Shown one piece after another: positions 43,248 to 54,505 of a DNA stretch of 64,000 bases. Position 1 is the first letter of the stretch. Each line of letters opens with the position of its first letter. This DNA comes from Heterocephalus glaber (Eukaryota > Chordata > Mammalia > Rodentia > Bathyergidae). The notes under the pieces are model-generated. The model saw nothing but the letters and a program-made list of their open reading frames with translations. It did not search any database and was not told the DNA's origin. The position numbers and the translations under genes are program-made. The DNA lies in the NCBI RefSeq assembly GCF_000247695.1, contig NW_004624843.1:3464992-3528991 (forward strand), written 5' to 3'.

Positions 43248-43259
43248 AAACTTTTGATT
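43248..43259 (+). repeat. Left target duplication of inverted LINE-1
   Basis: AAACTTTTGATT is repeated exactly at 43735-43746. The two copies bracket the whole inverted LINE-1 structure. Confidence 0.75.
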
Positions 43260-43447
43260 TTTTTTCACTTTATTAAATTCTTTTATTGGTACATTGTAGG
43301 TATACAACACAATTACATTTCTCATTGGGAACTGTACCTTTACATACTGCATCTTAGTTCTTATTTTTTCCCCATTCCTAGCCCTCCCTTCACCCCCTCC
43401 ACCCTTCCCTATTTACAAAGACCTTATTTCCATTTTTTCCATTTCTC
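43260..43447 (-). mobile_element. LINE-1 3' UTR with tail, reverse arm
   Basis: Read on the minus strand it goes GAGAAATGGAAAAAATGG, TCTTTGTAAATAGGGAAGGG, AAGATGCAGTATGTAAAGG, AATGTACCAATAAAAGAATT, TAATAAAGTGAAAAAAAA. It is the same terminus as at 1-98. Confidence 0.9.
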
Positions 43448-43734
43448 AGCAAGAAAAGGGACAAAGGGGAAGGAAGTGGGAGGGCTAGGGGAAAGGATAG
43501 AAGGGAATGGGATTAATATGAGAAAATGGAAAAATAGGAACAAAATCTTTGTAAATAGGGAGGACTGGAGGGGTTGAAGGGAGGGCTGGGCAAGGGTGAA
43601 AAATAAGAACCAAGAGAGACTATGTAAAGGTGCAAATTTCCCATGATGAATGTCATTATATTGTATACCTAAAATGTACCAATGATTAGAATGAATAATC
43701 GATAATGCAAAATAGGAAGAAAAGGTCCAAAGGG
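43448..43734 (+). mobile_element. LINE-1 3' UTR, inverted arm with second UTR start
   Basis: It begins AAGAAAAGGGACAAAGGGGA and runs through GAGAAAATGGAAAAATAGG and TATACCTAAAATGTACCAAT. In place of a tail, it then restarts with GAATAATCGATAATGCAAAA, TAGGAAGAAAAGG, which equals the beginning of the 3' UTR in the LINE-1 at 59.6 kb. So this arm holds one complete UTR unit and the start of another. Confidence 0.8.
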
Positions 43735-43746
43735 AAACTTTTGATT
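43735..43746 (+). repeat. Right target duplication of inverted LINE-1
   Basis: Exact copy of 43248-43259. Confidence 0.75.
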
Positions 43747-44394
43747 CTTAATGCAGCTGTAAGTCAACCAACCTGAAGTAAACCTCGAAGTCAAGAAATG
43801 AGCATAAGGTAGCCGGAGTGGATCCTGTTTTTTAGTTAAATGTTTACATGGAACACTCAGATACCGTGGTTTCATGGTGACTTCTTTGAGAAAAGTAGAA
43901 GAAACACTGTCCCACCGCATGATTTACTGGCATTAGGATTCATGATTCATAAGGCAGAAATAAAACCAAAGGGATGCGTGATGCCAACAAGTGCTAGCAA
44001 CAGAAATTTTCTTGTCTGTGACAACCAATAAGTTGACTGACTTTTTAAGTCAATTAACATTTGATTTAGCATACATAGTTATGGCCAAAGGCTTATACTA
44101 ATCTCCAGCACTAAATTTAGTCATATTTACATCCATTTTGTAAGACTATTCCACCTCTGTAAGTGCTAGGCTGACAAAAAATCGGTAATCACACTGGTTA
44201 GAGAAGAACACAATGTCACCAGAGGAACAGGGACAGACGTTTCGGAGTCAACATGGCAGAGACATCCAAGGCCACTCACCCTGTGCAGATGCAGCTATAC
44301 TTAGCGCATTGATCCTGTGTCTCTGACAGCATTAGCCAAACAGGCGCGTGTTTTGACAAAGGCGCCAGACCCGAGGAGACAGGTGACAGTCTCA
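43747..44394. other. Unique sequence
   Basis: No gene or named repeat was recognised. Confidence 0.3.
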
Positions 44395-44600
44395 ACGGAG
44401 TACTCACTGCCAGGCACTGTTCCTCAGCTTTTCTATGCCGTAAATTAATAATGTTGCTCCCGTTCTGCAGATGAATAAACCGAACCATAAAAAGGCCAAA
44501 TAATTTGCTCAAGGACACTGAGAAAATAAATGTCAGAACCAAAACACAGAACCAGGGACGTGGGCCCAAGGCCATGCTCTCAACCACTACAAGCATGGGA
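44395..44600 (+). repeat. MIR
   Basis: AATTAATAATGTTGCTCCCG, TTCTGCAGATGAATAAACCG, ATAATTTGCTCAAGGACACT, AACACAGAACCAGGGACGTG, GCCATGCTCTCAACCACTAC is the sense MIR order to its 3' end. Confidence 0.7.
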
Positions 44601-46288
44601 TCCGGGGAAGGAAAGAGCCACCCCTTTGGTCTCCTCTCCCAGCTCCAGTGATAAGGTGGCCTCATCACCCAGACCCAGCCCAGCCCCTGAAACACCTGGA
44701 TACAGGTAGATCTCTCTGGCCTCTGTGGACACCAGGCCACATCAGATCGCCAGAGCCCGGTGAACCAATCATGGAGCAACCAAGCTCCCAAAACTTGCTA
44801 AGTGGGAACCAAAATGAATCAACCCATGAAATCAGGTAATGGGGAAAAATAAAGAAGAAAGATTTACTGACATTTGGGTAAATTTGTTTAAGAAACTGGG
44901 CTGTCTCTGGACTGACTACCTCTATTGCCCAGGACAAGTCTGCTGTGCTTATTCTCAACCATGGTTTAAACTGCACGAGCAAGTTGGACAATTTCTAAGT
45001 TCCCCTCCTATCCTAAAACTCCATGCCCCTAGTTCTCCTCTGAAAAAAAGCCACATCAGACTTTCCCAGTGTTTTGCCCTAAGTAGATGCTTGCTCAATT
45101 GAACCGGATGAGAAGCAATCTTCAGTGCTCTTGTCTCTGACAGGGTGTTCAACTCTGATCCAGAGAAGCTGCAAATAGAAACATCCAAACAGTTTAATTC
45201 TTGGATCTTCTTTGAGGAATCAAAAAGAAAAGCACAGTGGAGAATGAAAGGTAATGGAAAATACACAATTTTCCTCCCAATCAAACCACCATTTTATGAT
45301 GCTGAAAACAAATGCATTCAAATCACTCCAAAGCCAATTTGTTTTTCCATGACTTGATTCAATCCAGGATCTATCATGGCACTTACTTCCTGAGTACATG
45401 AACAAGCCCAAGGCATCATTTAGCCAAATAGTTCTCTACATGGTGCATTCTTGGAGAAATTATAATTTGACACACTTACACCCTGCACAGACAACCTACA
45501 TGCGTACAAAAATCAAGCATCCCTTTTCAAAGAGAGGTTTCAATTTTTCATATCTCATTTTATGTTAAAAAAATTTTTAAATAGTACCAACAAAAAGAAA
45601 TCTCACTGTATCATGCAAACCAGAGGGTCCGTATGTATAAATCTTATTATATTATCTAGCACCATGACTAATGCATCCAGCAGATTAACTGGAAATGTGT
45701 CGTGAAGCATTCACTGCAGAGAAGAGCAGACATTTTGGGAGTGTTGACACACCAGCAGATCATGTTTTTCTGGGGATTACAGGAAGTTAGAAGGATAGGT
45801 GTGTAGCATTTCTTTAGTAATATGTGGTAGTCAGCTGCCGTTCACTGCCAGCTGAACTCCAAAGTGGATCCATCCTGTATTCCCTATGCAGCACAGGTAA
45901 AGATGAAAGGATGGCAATCGGGGCACACTGAAAACACAATTTTGCCTATGTGATCATCTCAAAAAATAAATCATCAACAGCAATTCTACAAACTTCTAGC
46001 CAGAGCTGGAAACATCTCCACTTTGGATCGCTATATTCGAGGTGAGTCTGACATTTGAAAAAAGTCCTTGAAATTAACTGGCATGATACCAGTATTGTAA
46101 CTGCTTCATTATCACGGCTTATATTTCAGTTCTTGACTTACACTGACTTTGAGGGAATTCATAAAATCCTATGAGTTGTCTTTTTTCAACTACAAACACT
46201 TGTTGAATACTGATTTATTCCAAAGACAACAGAGGGATTTTCTCCCTATTTGTATTTTAAGTAACCAATTTGCCTAACTTCAATGCTT
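44601..46288. other. Unique sequence, no gene seen
   Basis: Open frames of 87-171 codons occur on both strands between 44.28 and 45.4 kb. They overlap each other and the MIR, and none has a recognisable domain. The rest is AT-rich. Confidence 0.35.
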
Positions 46289-46302
46289 AAAAAAAATTAC
46301 TG

Positions 46303-46375
46303 AGGGCCGGGGATTTAGCTCAGTGGTTTCACTGCCTGCTGTGCAAGCACAAGGACCCGAGTTCAATCCCCGGTA

Positions 46376-46415
<40 letters not shown>
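46303..46415 (+). mobile_element. ID-type SINE, variant 1, long pure A tail (young)
   Basis: GGGCCGGGGATTTAGCTCAG, GGTTTCACTGCCTGCTGTGC, AAGGACCCGAGTTCAATCCC, CGGTAC, then 39 uninterrupted adenines (46377-46415). Flanking repeat AAAAAAATTACTGA (46289-46302 and ending 46422). A pure tail of this length is normally lost quickly, so this is probably the youngest SINE here. Confidence 0.95.
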
Positions 46416-46417
<2 letters not shown>

Positions 46418-46423
46418 ACTGAA

Positions 46424-46645
46424 GTAACCACAGTTTTAACCCAGAGATGTTTTACACACACTCCAAGCACTGTGCATGACATCAAGAATGGAAGGTCAAG
46501 AACAGAAGCCAGAAGACAAGTCGTCTGGGCAGGGAGGACCCTGTTCTGGAACCAACATGGACAACTGACCAGAGACCAGTGACACTCATCCTATTCCCAG
46601 GATGAGTAAATTGATCCACAGAGAAGCTTCATAACCTATGCTGAC
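46424..46645. other. Unique sequence
   Basis: No feature recognised. Confidence 0.3.
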
Positions 46646-47117
46646 TGTTATGTCTTGTGTCTAGATGGCCCCCTAAAGCCTCATGTGGTCATAGGTGGGG
46701 CTTTTCAGAGTGTCTAGATCTAGAGTATGTGAGGCTGGGATTAAGTGTGTGATGTTCAGATCAAGGGTGTGGGATTACTAAATTAGTCTACTGATTGGTT
46801 TGGCATAGTTCTGGGTGTGAATAATGGAAAGGCCCACCCTGGATGTGAGTGCTACCTGCCCTAAGGGTGTATGTCCTGGATAGAATATAAGGGACAGAAA
46901 GGAAGTTGCTGTCATTGCTTGCTGCTTGCTGCTTGCTGCCTTCTGCCTGCCCTGAACTGTTTCTCCTCTGTGATGCTCCTCTGCCATGCCACCCTGCCTT
47001 GGAGCCAGCCAACTATGAACTGAAACCTCTATAAACTGTGAGTTAAAATAAACCTTTCCTGCTTGAACTTTGGGTGTCAGTTATTTTGTCTCAGGAACAA
47101 GGAAAGTAACTAAAACA
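46646..47117 (+). mobile_element. MaLR solo LTR
   Basis: It starts TGTTATGTCTTGTG and ends GTAACTAAAACA. Inside are GTGGGATTACTAAATTAGTC, a TATA-like AGAATATAAGGGAC (about 46881), TGCTTGC repeats, GGAGCCAGCCAACTATGAAC and AAATAAACCTTTCC as polyadenylation signal. It is of the same broad kind as 61121-61539 on the other strand. The flanking five bases (CTGAC / CTAGT) no longer match. Confidence 0.85.
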
Positions 47118-47223
47118 CTAGTAAATCAAGGTGCATGGATTTGATCCCAAAGTCCATGATATCTATTTCAGTTTTTCTCTCCCCGCAAAATGGTACCCAA
47201 ACTTAAAACAAGCCACTCTCCAA

Positions 47224-47285
47224 TGATAAAGATAGATATAGATATAGGTATAGATATACACAGTTGATATCAATATAGATACAGG

Positions 47286-47339
<54 letters not shown>
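47224..47339 (+). repeat. (GATA)n-like tract followed by (GA)n
   Basis: GATAAAGATAGATATAGATA leads, after a short spacer, into about 25 GA units (47285-47339). On the minus strand it reads as a Ser-Leu run, an artefact. Confidence 0.95.
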
Positions 47340-47340
<1 letters not shown>

Positions 47341-48479
47341 ATCTTGCTTGGGTAGAACAGGCCCTTTCAGAGGCCACAGGGCAACACAATGGAAAGACAC
47401 CACCTGAGTCAGGACCCCAGGTGTCCTCCTCTGACTTACCAGTTGCATGACATTAATCAAGTAATTCATTTTCAGTATAAGAATGTATTGAATGAGTCAG
47501 CTGTGATTGCCCTTTTAGTTCTAATAATACTCAATTCTGAAAATTATAAAGCAATAAAAAGGAAAATTTTGGATCCTAGTCCAAAATATCATCTATAACT
47601 ATTTATTCCAGTGAACAAACTCTAGTTCTTTGTCATGAAAAGTAGACCAGTCCCCTTTAGTTAAATTACTTCAGCAAGGTCAAGGCCCTTTCTTTGTGAA
47701 ATAACTACTAAGAACCAATTTGTCAGGTCACACATTGTTGAGTAGTATAAACCTCATAATGGCTAATTTCCTCTTGCAGGAAATATAATAGCTGAGGCTA
47801 TTGACCATCTAGATCTGATGTGTAAAGGCCTGTGAAAACCAAAAAGGAGCCTCACCATGTGACCAAAGTCCAGACCCTAAGGAAAGTCACCCAAGTAAGA
47901 AAATGAATTCAAGATAACAAATCTTGACAGATTTAAAAGCTTCAGTTTAAAAAGACACAATAGAAAGAAAGCTGTAGTGTCAGAGGATTCCAAGAAAGCC
48001 AATCTTTGTTCCAAGGGTGGGTCACCAACTCCACGAGAGTCCAAGCCAGTAAAGAGCTGAGCTGGCTAACCCCATTGCTCCACTAAGAACTGAGGAAATA
48101 GGCAAGCAACCAAAATTAGAGATTTAGGTTAGAACAATAACAGTAACAATTAACACTTTTAAGTAATTCTGTAACATCTATCTTAAATGTACTATTATAA
48201 GGAAATACAGGCAGCAGTGTAATTTTTTAAATATTTAAACACATATGTACATATTAACCTCACTAATTAGAATGCAATATTCAAGCCAAACCGATGAATC
48301 TCCAAATGTCAGTGTTTAATATTTTCAACCACCTCGGTGTTAGAAATAGTCTATCAAAGCAATGCCAAATTAAAGTAGGGCCTAATGTAAGTCCCTGACA
48401 CTGTTGAAACACAGGATCATCTTTGACAAGGTGTTGAGGAGAAAAATATTCCAAGTATTTCTTTCCTTCCACCACAGCT
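47340..48479. other. Unique AT-rich sequence
   Basis: No exon or named repeat; AT content high around 48.1-48.3 kb. Confidence 0.35.
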
Positions 48480-48930
48480 CACCTTTCCTTCTTCATCTCT
48501 GCAGATCTCAACCTTTATCTGGTGTGCCTGGATTTCCGGAACCTTCTAACAGCTGATCTTTCAATTCTAACCTTGACTCATTTCTAACCATTGTGTGTGT
48601 CAGATTAATATTCTACATCACACTTTCATCTATCTCACTTCTACTCAGAACCCCAAATTTCTCAGTGCTCACTCAGTTTGGTCCTAAATTGGCTCAGTAT
48701 CCAAATCCAGACTTCAAGAAACTGCCCTACCTGCTCTTAGCAGAGATCTCCCAGCCCGCTTCCCATTACTCCCCCATGAACTAATGAGGTACCTCACTAC
48801 CTTCCACACAAGTCCTACCTCCCCATATTTGTTCAGGATATTCTTTAATTATGTTATATCCTTTTCCATTCCTCATTTCAAACCCCTTCCTTCTCCTTTG
48901 CCTTCCTTTCCTCTCTACTTAATGATGAGC
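48480..48930 (+). repeat. Probable L2 LINE fragment
   Basis: Long pyrimidine-rich text (CACTTTCATCTATCTCACTT, CACTCAGTTTGGTCCTAAAT, ACTTCAAGAAACTGCCCTAC, CATTCCTCATTTCAAACCCC) has the phrasing of the L2 3' region. Diverged, so a moderate call. Confidence 0.4.
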
Positions 48931-51900
48931 CACAGCACATTAGTAATCAGGGAAACTCTTGAACAAAATGGTATCTCTCCCACCCCCACTTCCAAAAACA
49001 ATTTGACATGGCTCATCATAAAGAGCATTGTTGTAGAGCAAACCCCAAAAATATTTTATTAATAACTCAAAGATAAGACAGAAATAACAAAGATGAAGAA
49101 GGGTGAGGATCATCTTTTTTCAAAAGCCTAACTTAGAAGAGTCTCTACAATTAAGCACAAAATACCTCTGAGTTTCACAGCAACCAAGGCAAAAGATGTA
49201 ATACAATTCTCATATATTAAGTAGTTTTTATCTGAGTTTTATCATAGGAATTCATCAACAGAGATTCAATTTCCTCAACTGTGAACTCAAAGGAAATTTC
49301 CATGTGTTTCATTATACTAACGACACTTAACATGATGGATAATATGCCCAACAGCTGTTTCTCAGAAAGCACAAGTCTATAGCTATTTCTTACCATGACC
49401 CTCAATAAAACTGAAGGCATAATATTAGCCAGTTAATGCAATTCTGTAGGGAGTTAGAAAGATACAGCCCAGGTGTACAGCACCATGGTTCTTGGCTTGG
49501 GACAGAAATAGCTCCCTCTGCTACCAGTTGTCCAGCCTGGATTTCTTAGTACAGTTATACACTAGATGATGCAAAATGGAGGCCATCGGCAATCCCCAAT
49601 GTAGCCCACCAAATGCTGTTTCTCTGTGGATGGAGCTGATGGGCCAGAAAATACAAGTCACCCTGACCAAGGTGACTCGTGACTCGGTCACCTGATATCC
49701 CTAGAGAGAAGCACGGGAATCTAGGACCACCTCTCTGAAAAGCTCTCCATCATGAGCTCAAAGGAGTGACCAGCTGCCCGTAACCACCTGTGGATCATGG
49801 ATATGGAAAAGACTCAGTGGCCTGGAGGATCCCAGCATCCACCTCTGTCATAAGAGACCTGGATAATGGCTCCTGTCCAATACTTCTTTGCACCAGGGCT
49901 GTAGCAGCTGCAGCAGCCCACCAGGATTCAACAACAATAACTGCTCATGGAGCAACTAATGGGTTGAAAGGATCAGACAGCACTCTCTTTCTAAAGAAAT
50001 ATGTCTGCTCAAAATGACATTCCGATTTGACCACTCTGCAAAGTGGCACATGGAAAGTGAGAAAAAGAAGCACCGTTTGAGGCTGCAGAGGATTTCTGAC
50101 AAATCAGTGCCTTTGAGAATGCCAGGCATAGTATTTTAATCAAAAAGTTACTGGGAGCAGACATCTTCAATGACTGTTACATAACTTGCCCAGCATCACA
50201 TGTCCTGGGCAGTGCTGTTCGTTCTTTATGTTTCCCTCAGTGTTTTTGCTTTCTGAATTTGGGACATGATTATCCCACAGCATTTGCCCAATAATTTATA
50301 GTCATTTGAGAGTTGTAGTAAGTAGATACCTATTACTACCCCCAACATATTTTCTGACAAGACTGTAGTTTATTAAAATGAAAGCTGAGATGGTTTCATA
50401 TATTTTAATATTTTTTCAGTAAGATTACATTAAGTTTATAATAAAAACATAAAATAAGACATCAATGTAATAAGAAAAAAGGGAGGGAGCAGAGGATGGA
50501 GACAATAAGGAAGGAAAGAGGTCAATCTGGACAACACCCAGAGTAAGCACTGGCTTTCAAATGGTCACAGTAACAATGGGCTCTGGGCTCCACTTGGGAC
50601 TGTGACCAACTCCATGTGTCCATGTGGCCCTAGAGGGACCCCGTGGAAGGAGAGTTCACATCAGTGACCACACCACAGTGTGCATAACAAAACAGATGGG
50701 TTGGACAATGCGAGCGTGTGAAGCCCTAACCCAAACCAAGTTGTGTCACTCACTTCATCCAGAGTTCACACAGTTGATGGGCCTTAGAGGTCTGAGATGA
50801 CCCTCTTGTGACTGTGTCCACCACTGTTCAAACAGCCATAAGGACCAGCTATGGAGATGCTGCCATTTCAACCATCTCCACCTCCTAATCAAAGCCCTTC
50901 CTGAGAGGCCCACTGTGAGATGATGTAGGCTCATGATGCACTCATGTGACCTTCACCTTTCATGTCTTCCCAAGGAAAGGCAAAGGTCAATGACACTGTG
51001 CCTCACTGTGTCCCAGAAAATAAAGGAGCAACTTCTAACATCTTGATCCAGAAAGAATACACATTCTTAATACAAAACAAGAATATACATTAGGAGCACC
51101 TAAGACATGAAAAGAAGAAATGGAAGAAGGATCACAAATATTTTTCTAAATAAATAACACAGAGATGGAGAACTCTTGCTACAAGGCTATAAGGACACAG
51201 GAGATGTGCATCCCAGGACGGTGATAGCCAGCTCAAACACATCAATCTTTGTTAGAGCTTCAGAGAGTGGCACTAATATCTTCCCTTCAGAGCAAAGCTG
51301 GTGAGCCAGGTCGTGGAAAAGGAAGGGCCCCCACAGGCCCTGCACCTCGAAGAAGTCATTAAAACTCTGGAGTTGCTATTGCAGCAATCCTCACCAAGCA
51401 TCAGAACATCACAGTTATTTACAGACAGAAAGACCAGAGTCATTCAAAAGTTCCAGACCACATTCATGAGCATGAGGTGGGTTTGAACAGCACCATAAAG
51501 AGCCACATTTTCAGATGGAAGCCAACTCCAGTTTGGTGCTATCAGGAAAAGCCCCTCACTATGCCCTCTCCAAAGCCAAGGTTGATGAGACCCCCATGGC
51601 TTCTCATGACTGCACCCATGAATCCATGATTCATGCCCCTGGATGCTGTGGGAGTCATCCCAGCTAAATCAACTCATCATCACGTGGGTAAGGAACAAAG
51701 ACTCCAGAGAAGGAACTGGTTAGCATTCCTGGGAAAATGGGTCATTCAAACAAACAACAGATGAGCTCAACAGGAGGACAAACAGATTTGACCAAGGAAC
51801 TGGAAACTTACAAAGGGAAGATGATGCTACTGCATTAGCCACTGATAGTTAAATAAACAGCAGTAGACAATGCCAATTCTCCAGGAAGTCAAAATTTAGC

Positions 51901-51954
51901 GTACAAATGCACTAAGACAAAAGCACTTACACTCAAAAATCCAGGAGTAGAATG
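48931..51954. other. Unexplained 3-kb stretch, no gene named
   Basis: No SINE, MIR, L2, LTR end or microsatellite was recognised. Part of it (about 49.45-51.7 kb) is GC-richer and low in simple sequence, and a 61-codon open frame at 51301-51486 has amphipathic Leu-rich text (LEEVIKTLELLLQQ). It could be an old ERV internal region, a decayed retrocopy, or unique DNA. I cannot decide from sequence alone. Confidence 0.3.
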
Positions 51955-52165
51955 GTGTCCAGTACAATGCTGTCCACCAGGACTTGCTGTGGAGATGGAC
52001 ATGTCCCATTCCACACTGTCCCCAGGGTGGTCATCAGCCAATCTGGCTCCTGAGCACTCGAAACGTGCCTACTGTGAGTAAAGGACTGAATTTTAATTTT
52101 ACTTATTTGTGACTAATTTAATATTTACTGCAATAGCCAAATGGGCCCATGGGACCAAACAGACA
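51955..52165 (+). mobile_element. Probable hAT-Charlie-type DNA transposon relic
   Basis: CAGTACAATGCTGTCCACCA, GCACTCGAAACGTGCCTACT, GACTGAATTTTAATTTTACTT, TAATTTAATATTTACTGCAA, ATAGCC echo a common mammalian non-autonomous element whose ends read 'cagtgctgtccaatag...'. Terminal repeats are eroded. Confidence 0.4.
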
Positions 52166-52520
52166 GCAAGATCTAATGATTAATTTCAGCTGTGAAACAA
52201 GGGCATGGTAAAGGATGACAAAATGTGTGAAGTGTTAATAGTGGCTGCCCGTCAGTGGGTTTTTCTGCTTTTTTATACTTTTTCTCCATTTCTAATTCTT
52301 TAAATAATCAGCATGTGTTATTTCTGTTATAGGGGAAAATAGATACATCCCTACAGGCGGAAAATATTAAAAGGACATGACAGGGCAACTTCCCTACTGT
52401 CTTTCCCCAGTGCCCTCTTCCGACTGAGATGACCATTCTGAAATGGAGCCTCTTCCAGTTGACCAGTAACGAATGAAGATGTAACCATTGCTTATCCCCA
52501 AACAGCCACCACCCATCCAG
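52166..52520. other. Unique sequence
   Basis: No feature recognised. Confidence 0.3.
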
Positions 52521-52930
52521 AGGTTCCAGTCCCCATCTGCCCGTGGGCCACTCGGATCCAGCCCACTGGCTTTCCATTAAGCCCTTCAACTTGCCGAACT
52601 TGTCCTCCCAATGGGAGCCTTCTGTCCGGTCTCCTCCATGTGGCTCCTTAAAGCCACATCTTGAGTTAAATGTCACCTCCTATCCAGTGTCACCAGCCAG
52701 TCCCCTTGGATGTTTTCACCACATTTAATTCTCTGCACAGCACTTACCACTAACTGCAATGTTCTTGTTTATTTATGATCTGCCTCCCCCTGAAACAGAA
52801 TACAAGCTCTGAGACAGCAGAAATCCTGTAGGTCTTGTCACCGCCCAATGTTCACCAAAAACCGTCTCTGCAATTTAATGGTAGTCAATAGATGTGTGTT
52901 TCATGCAAGGCTAGATCCTGGTATTTCCCA
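52521..52930 (+). repeat. L2 LINE 3' end, long
   Basis: TTAAATGTCACCTCCTATCC, CACAGCACTTACCACTAACT, TGTTTATTTATGATCTGCCT, CCCCCTGAAACAGAATACAA, GCTCTGAGACAGCAGAAATC, GGTAGTCAATAGATGTGTG is the L2 3' UTR in order. Clearest L2 in the window. Confidence 0.8.
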
Positions 52931-52989
52931 AGGCTTTGAAGAGATTCTGCCTTTTAGGATTCTATGTGTGGGAAAAGGATAGGCTCTGA

Positions 52990-53175
52990 GGTGGAGCTGC
53001 CAGGTCTGATCTGGTAACCACTCTCATCTCTACATCCACTTCCTTATCTGTTATCCAAAGGGGCAGCGTGGACACTCCATGGAGCTGTAAGAACTCACAG
53101 GACAGAACAGAGGGAGCGGGCTGAGTGCAGTGCATGGCACACAGAAATGCTCACAGCATGTAAGCTACTATTACA
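52990..53175 (-). repeat. MIR fragment
   Basis: GGTAACCACTCTCATCTCTA, CCACTTCCTTATCTGTTATC, CAGTGCATGGCACACAGAAA, TGCTCACAGCATGTAAGCTA follow antisense MIR order. Confidence 0.55.
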
Positions 53176-53287
53176 CTTTGAAGAGCCCTGCTTTGGGACA
53201 GGAAGCAGGACGTGTGTGTAGACATATGTTAACTGCAATGAAAGAAAGAGAGGATCCAAACTCTAAGTGGTAGCATCTTGGTTTACT

Positions 53288-53850
53288 CTTTGTGTATCTA
53301 TTGCTGTGTAACAAATGACTCCAAAACTTAGAGGCTTAACCAACGGCAACATTGGTTTTGCCACAAGTGAGATTTTGGTGGGGGCCCAGTAAGAACAACT
53401 AGCTCATCTCTGCTGTGCTTGGCATTCACAGGGTGGTCAAGGCTGGGGCCAGTCACATGAGAGGCTCACTCAGTCTTGTGTCTAAGGTCGCTGGGGTGGG
53501 AAACTCCAATGACTGGGGCCTCCAGCATCTCTGTCTGTTTCTGTGGTCTTTCCAACATGGCAGCCTCAGCATTGGCAGACTCCTTAGATGAAAGCGCCAG
53601 AGGTGAAGGAAGGGAGAGTGGAGAGTAAATGGGGGTTGGGGAGCATTGAGGGATTGAGAAAGAGGTAGAAGCTATGGCCTCTTCTAATCCAGCCTCAGAA
53701 GTCTGCGGTGTCATCTACACCACATTCTCTTCACAGAAGAGTCATGAGTCTGCCCATGTCTAAGAGGTGAGAGGACAGAATCAACCTCTTGAGAGAAGAG
53801 TAACAAGTTTCTAGAAGAATCTATGGGTTGGGACATACTGTTTCAGCCAT
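53288..53850 (-). mobile_element. Old interspersed repeat, family unresolved (probably LTR)
   Basis: It begins GTGTATCTATTGCTGTGTAA, CAAATGACTCCAAAACTTAG, AGGCTTAACCAACGGCAACA and ends near TTCAGCCATTTTGGGAAA, the phrasing of a very common mammalian repeat. I cannot assign the family or the strand with certainty. Confidence 0.5.
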
Positions 53851-53912
53851 TTTGGGAAAAGAGCACCTAACAGAACTATTCATTAACAGTTTGCTAGTGA
53901 TTCCTCCACCCA

Positions 53913-54505
53913 GTGACCTTGGCTCTTAGAAGCAGGAAGACCAATGTTGATTATTCCTTAGCTCAGGTGCAGGACACAGCACCAGAGGAGACCGAGACAC
54001 CAATGCCCTCTGCTCAGATCCATCATCACCAGAGACAGCTGCACACGGCTGACAGAGAGGCTGCGCTGGCTTCCTTCCCCATTGCCCCTCCAGAACCCAT
54101 TTCCTCTCTTCCGGCCCACTCCTCATGCAAAGGATGCAGACTCATTGACAGGCTCTGGGCTGCTGGCTGGAGAACACAGAGAGAGGAGAGAACCAGCTAT
54201 GGTCCCCTCAGCTCCTCCTTGCAGGGCACTCCAGGCGGGCTGTGGCCATCCACGGAAGGTCTCCACTCTGTCCTCCAACAACACCTTGTTCTCCAGGCTC
54301 TGAGAAAAGTCATCTCTCCGTCTTGGCCCTTTGAGGCTCAGGCAGTAAGGAGATGTTTCTACCCTGAGGTACTGCAGTGTCCTGGGTGGTTTTTCCATGC
54401 CCTGCCCACTCTTGTACAGATAGTTCCTTTATTTAACTCTTGTCAAATTCTGCTAACCCAACAGACTCACCTGTTTCGGGGCACAACCCAGACTGAGCCA
54501 CAGCC
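53913..54505 (+). mobile_element. Probable MLT-type LTR holding a 205-codon open frame
   Basis: The right end reads ACAGATAGTTCCTTTATTTA, ACTCTTGTCAAATTCTGCTA, CCTGTTTCGGGGCACAACCC, AGACTGAGCC, the ending phrases of MLT1-type LTRs. The open frame 53913-54530 overlaps it almost fully. The translated text has no domain, and frames on the opposite strand and in another plus frame are also open, so I do not call a gene. Confidence 0.4.

Noticed and set aside
44276..44791. 171-codon minus-strand open frame
   Set aside because: It overlaps a MIR and has no domain. A plus-strand frame overlaps it.
49668..49691. Inverted repeat AGGTGAC...GTCACCT
   Set aside because: Arms of only 7 bp with a 10-base spacer are expected by chance in a 64-kb window.
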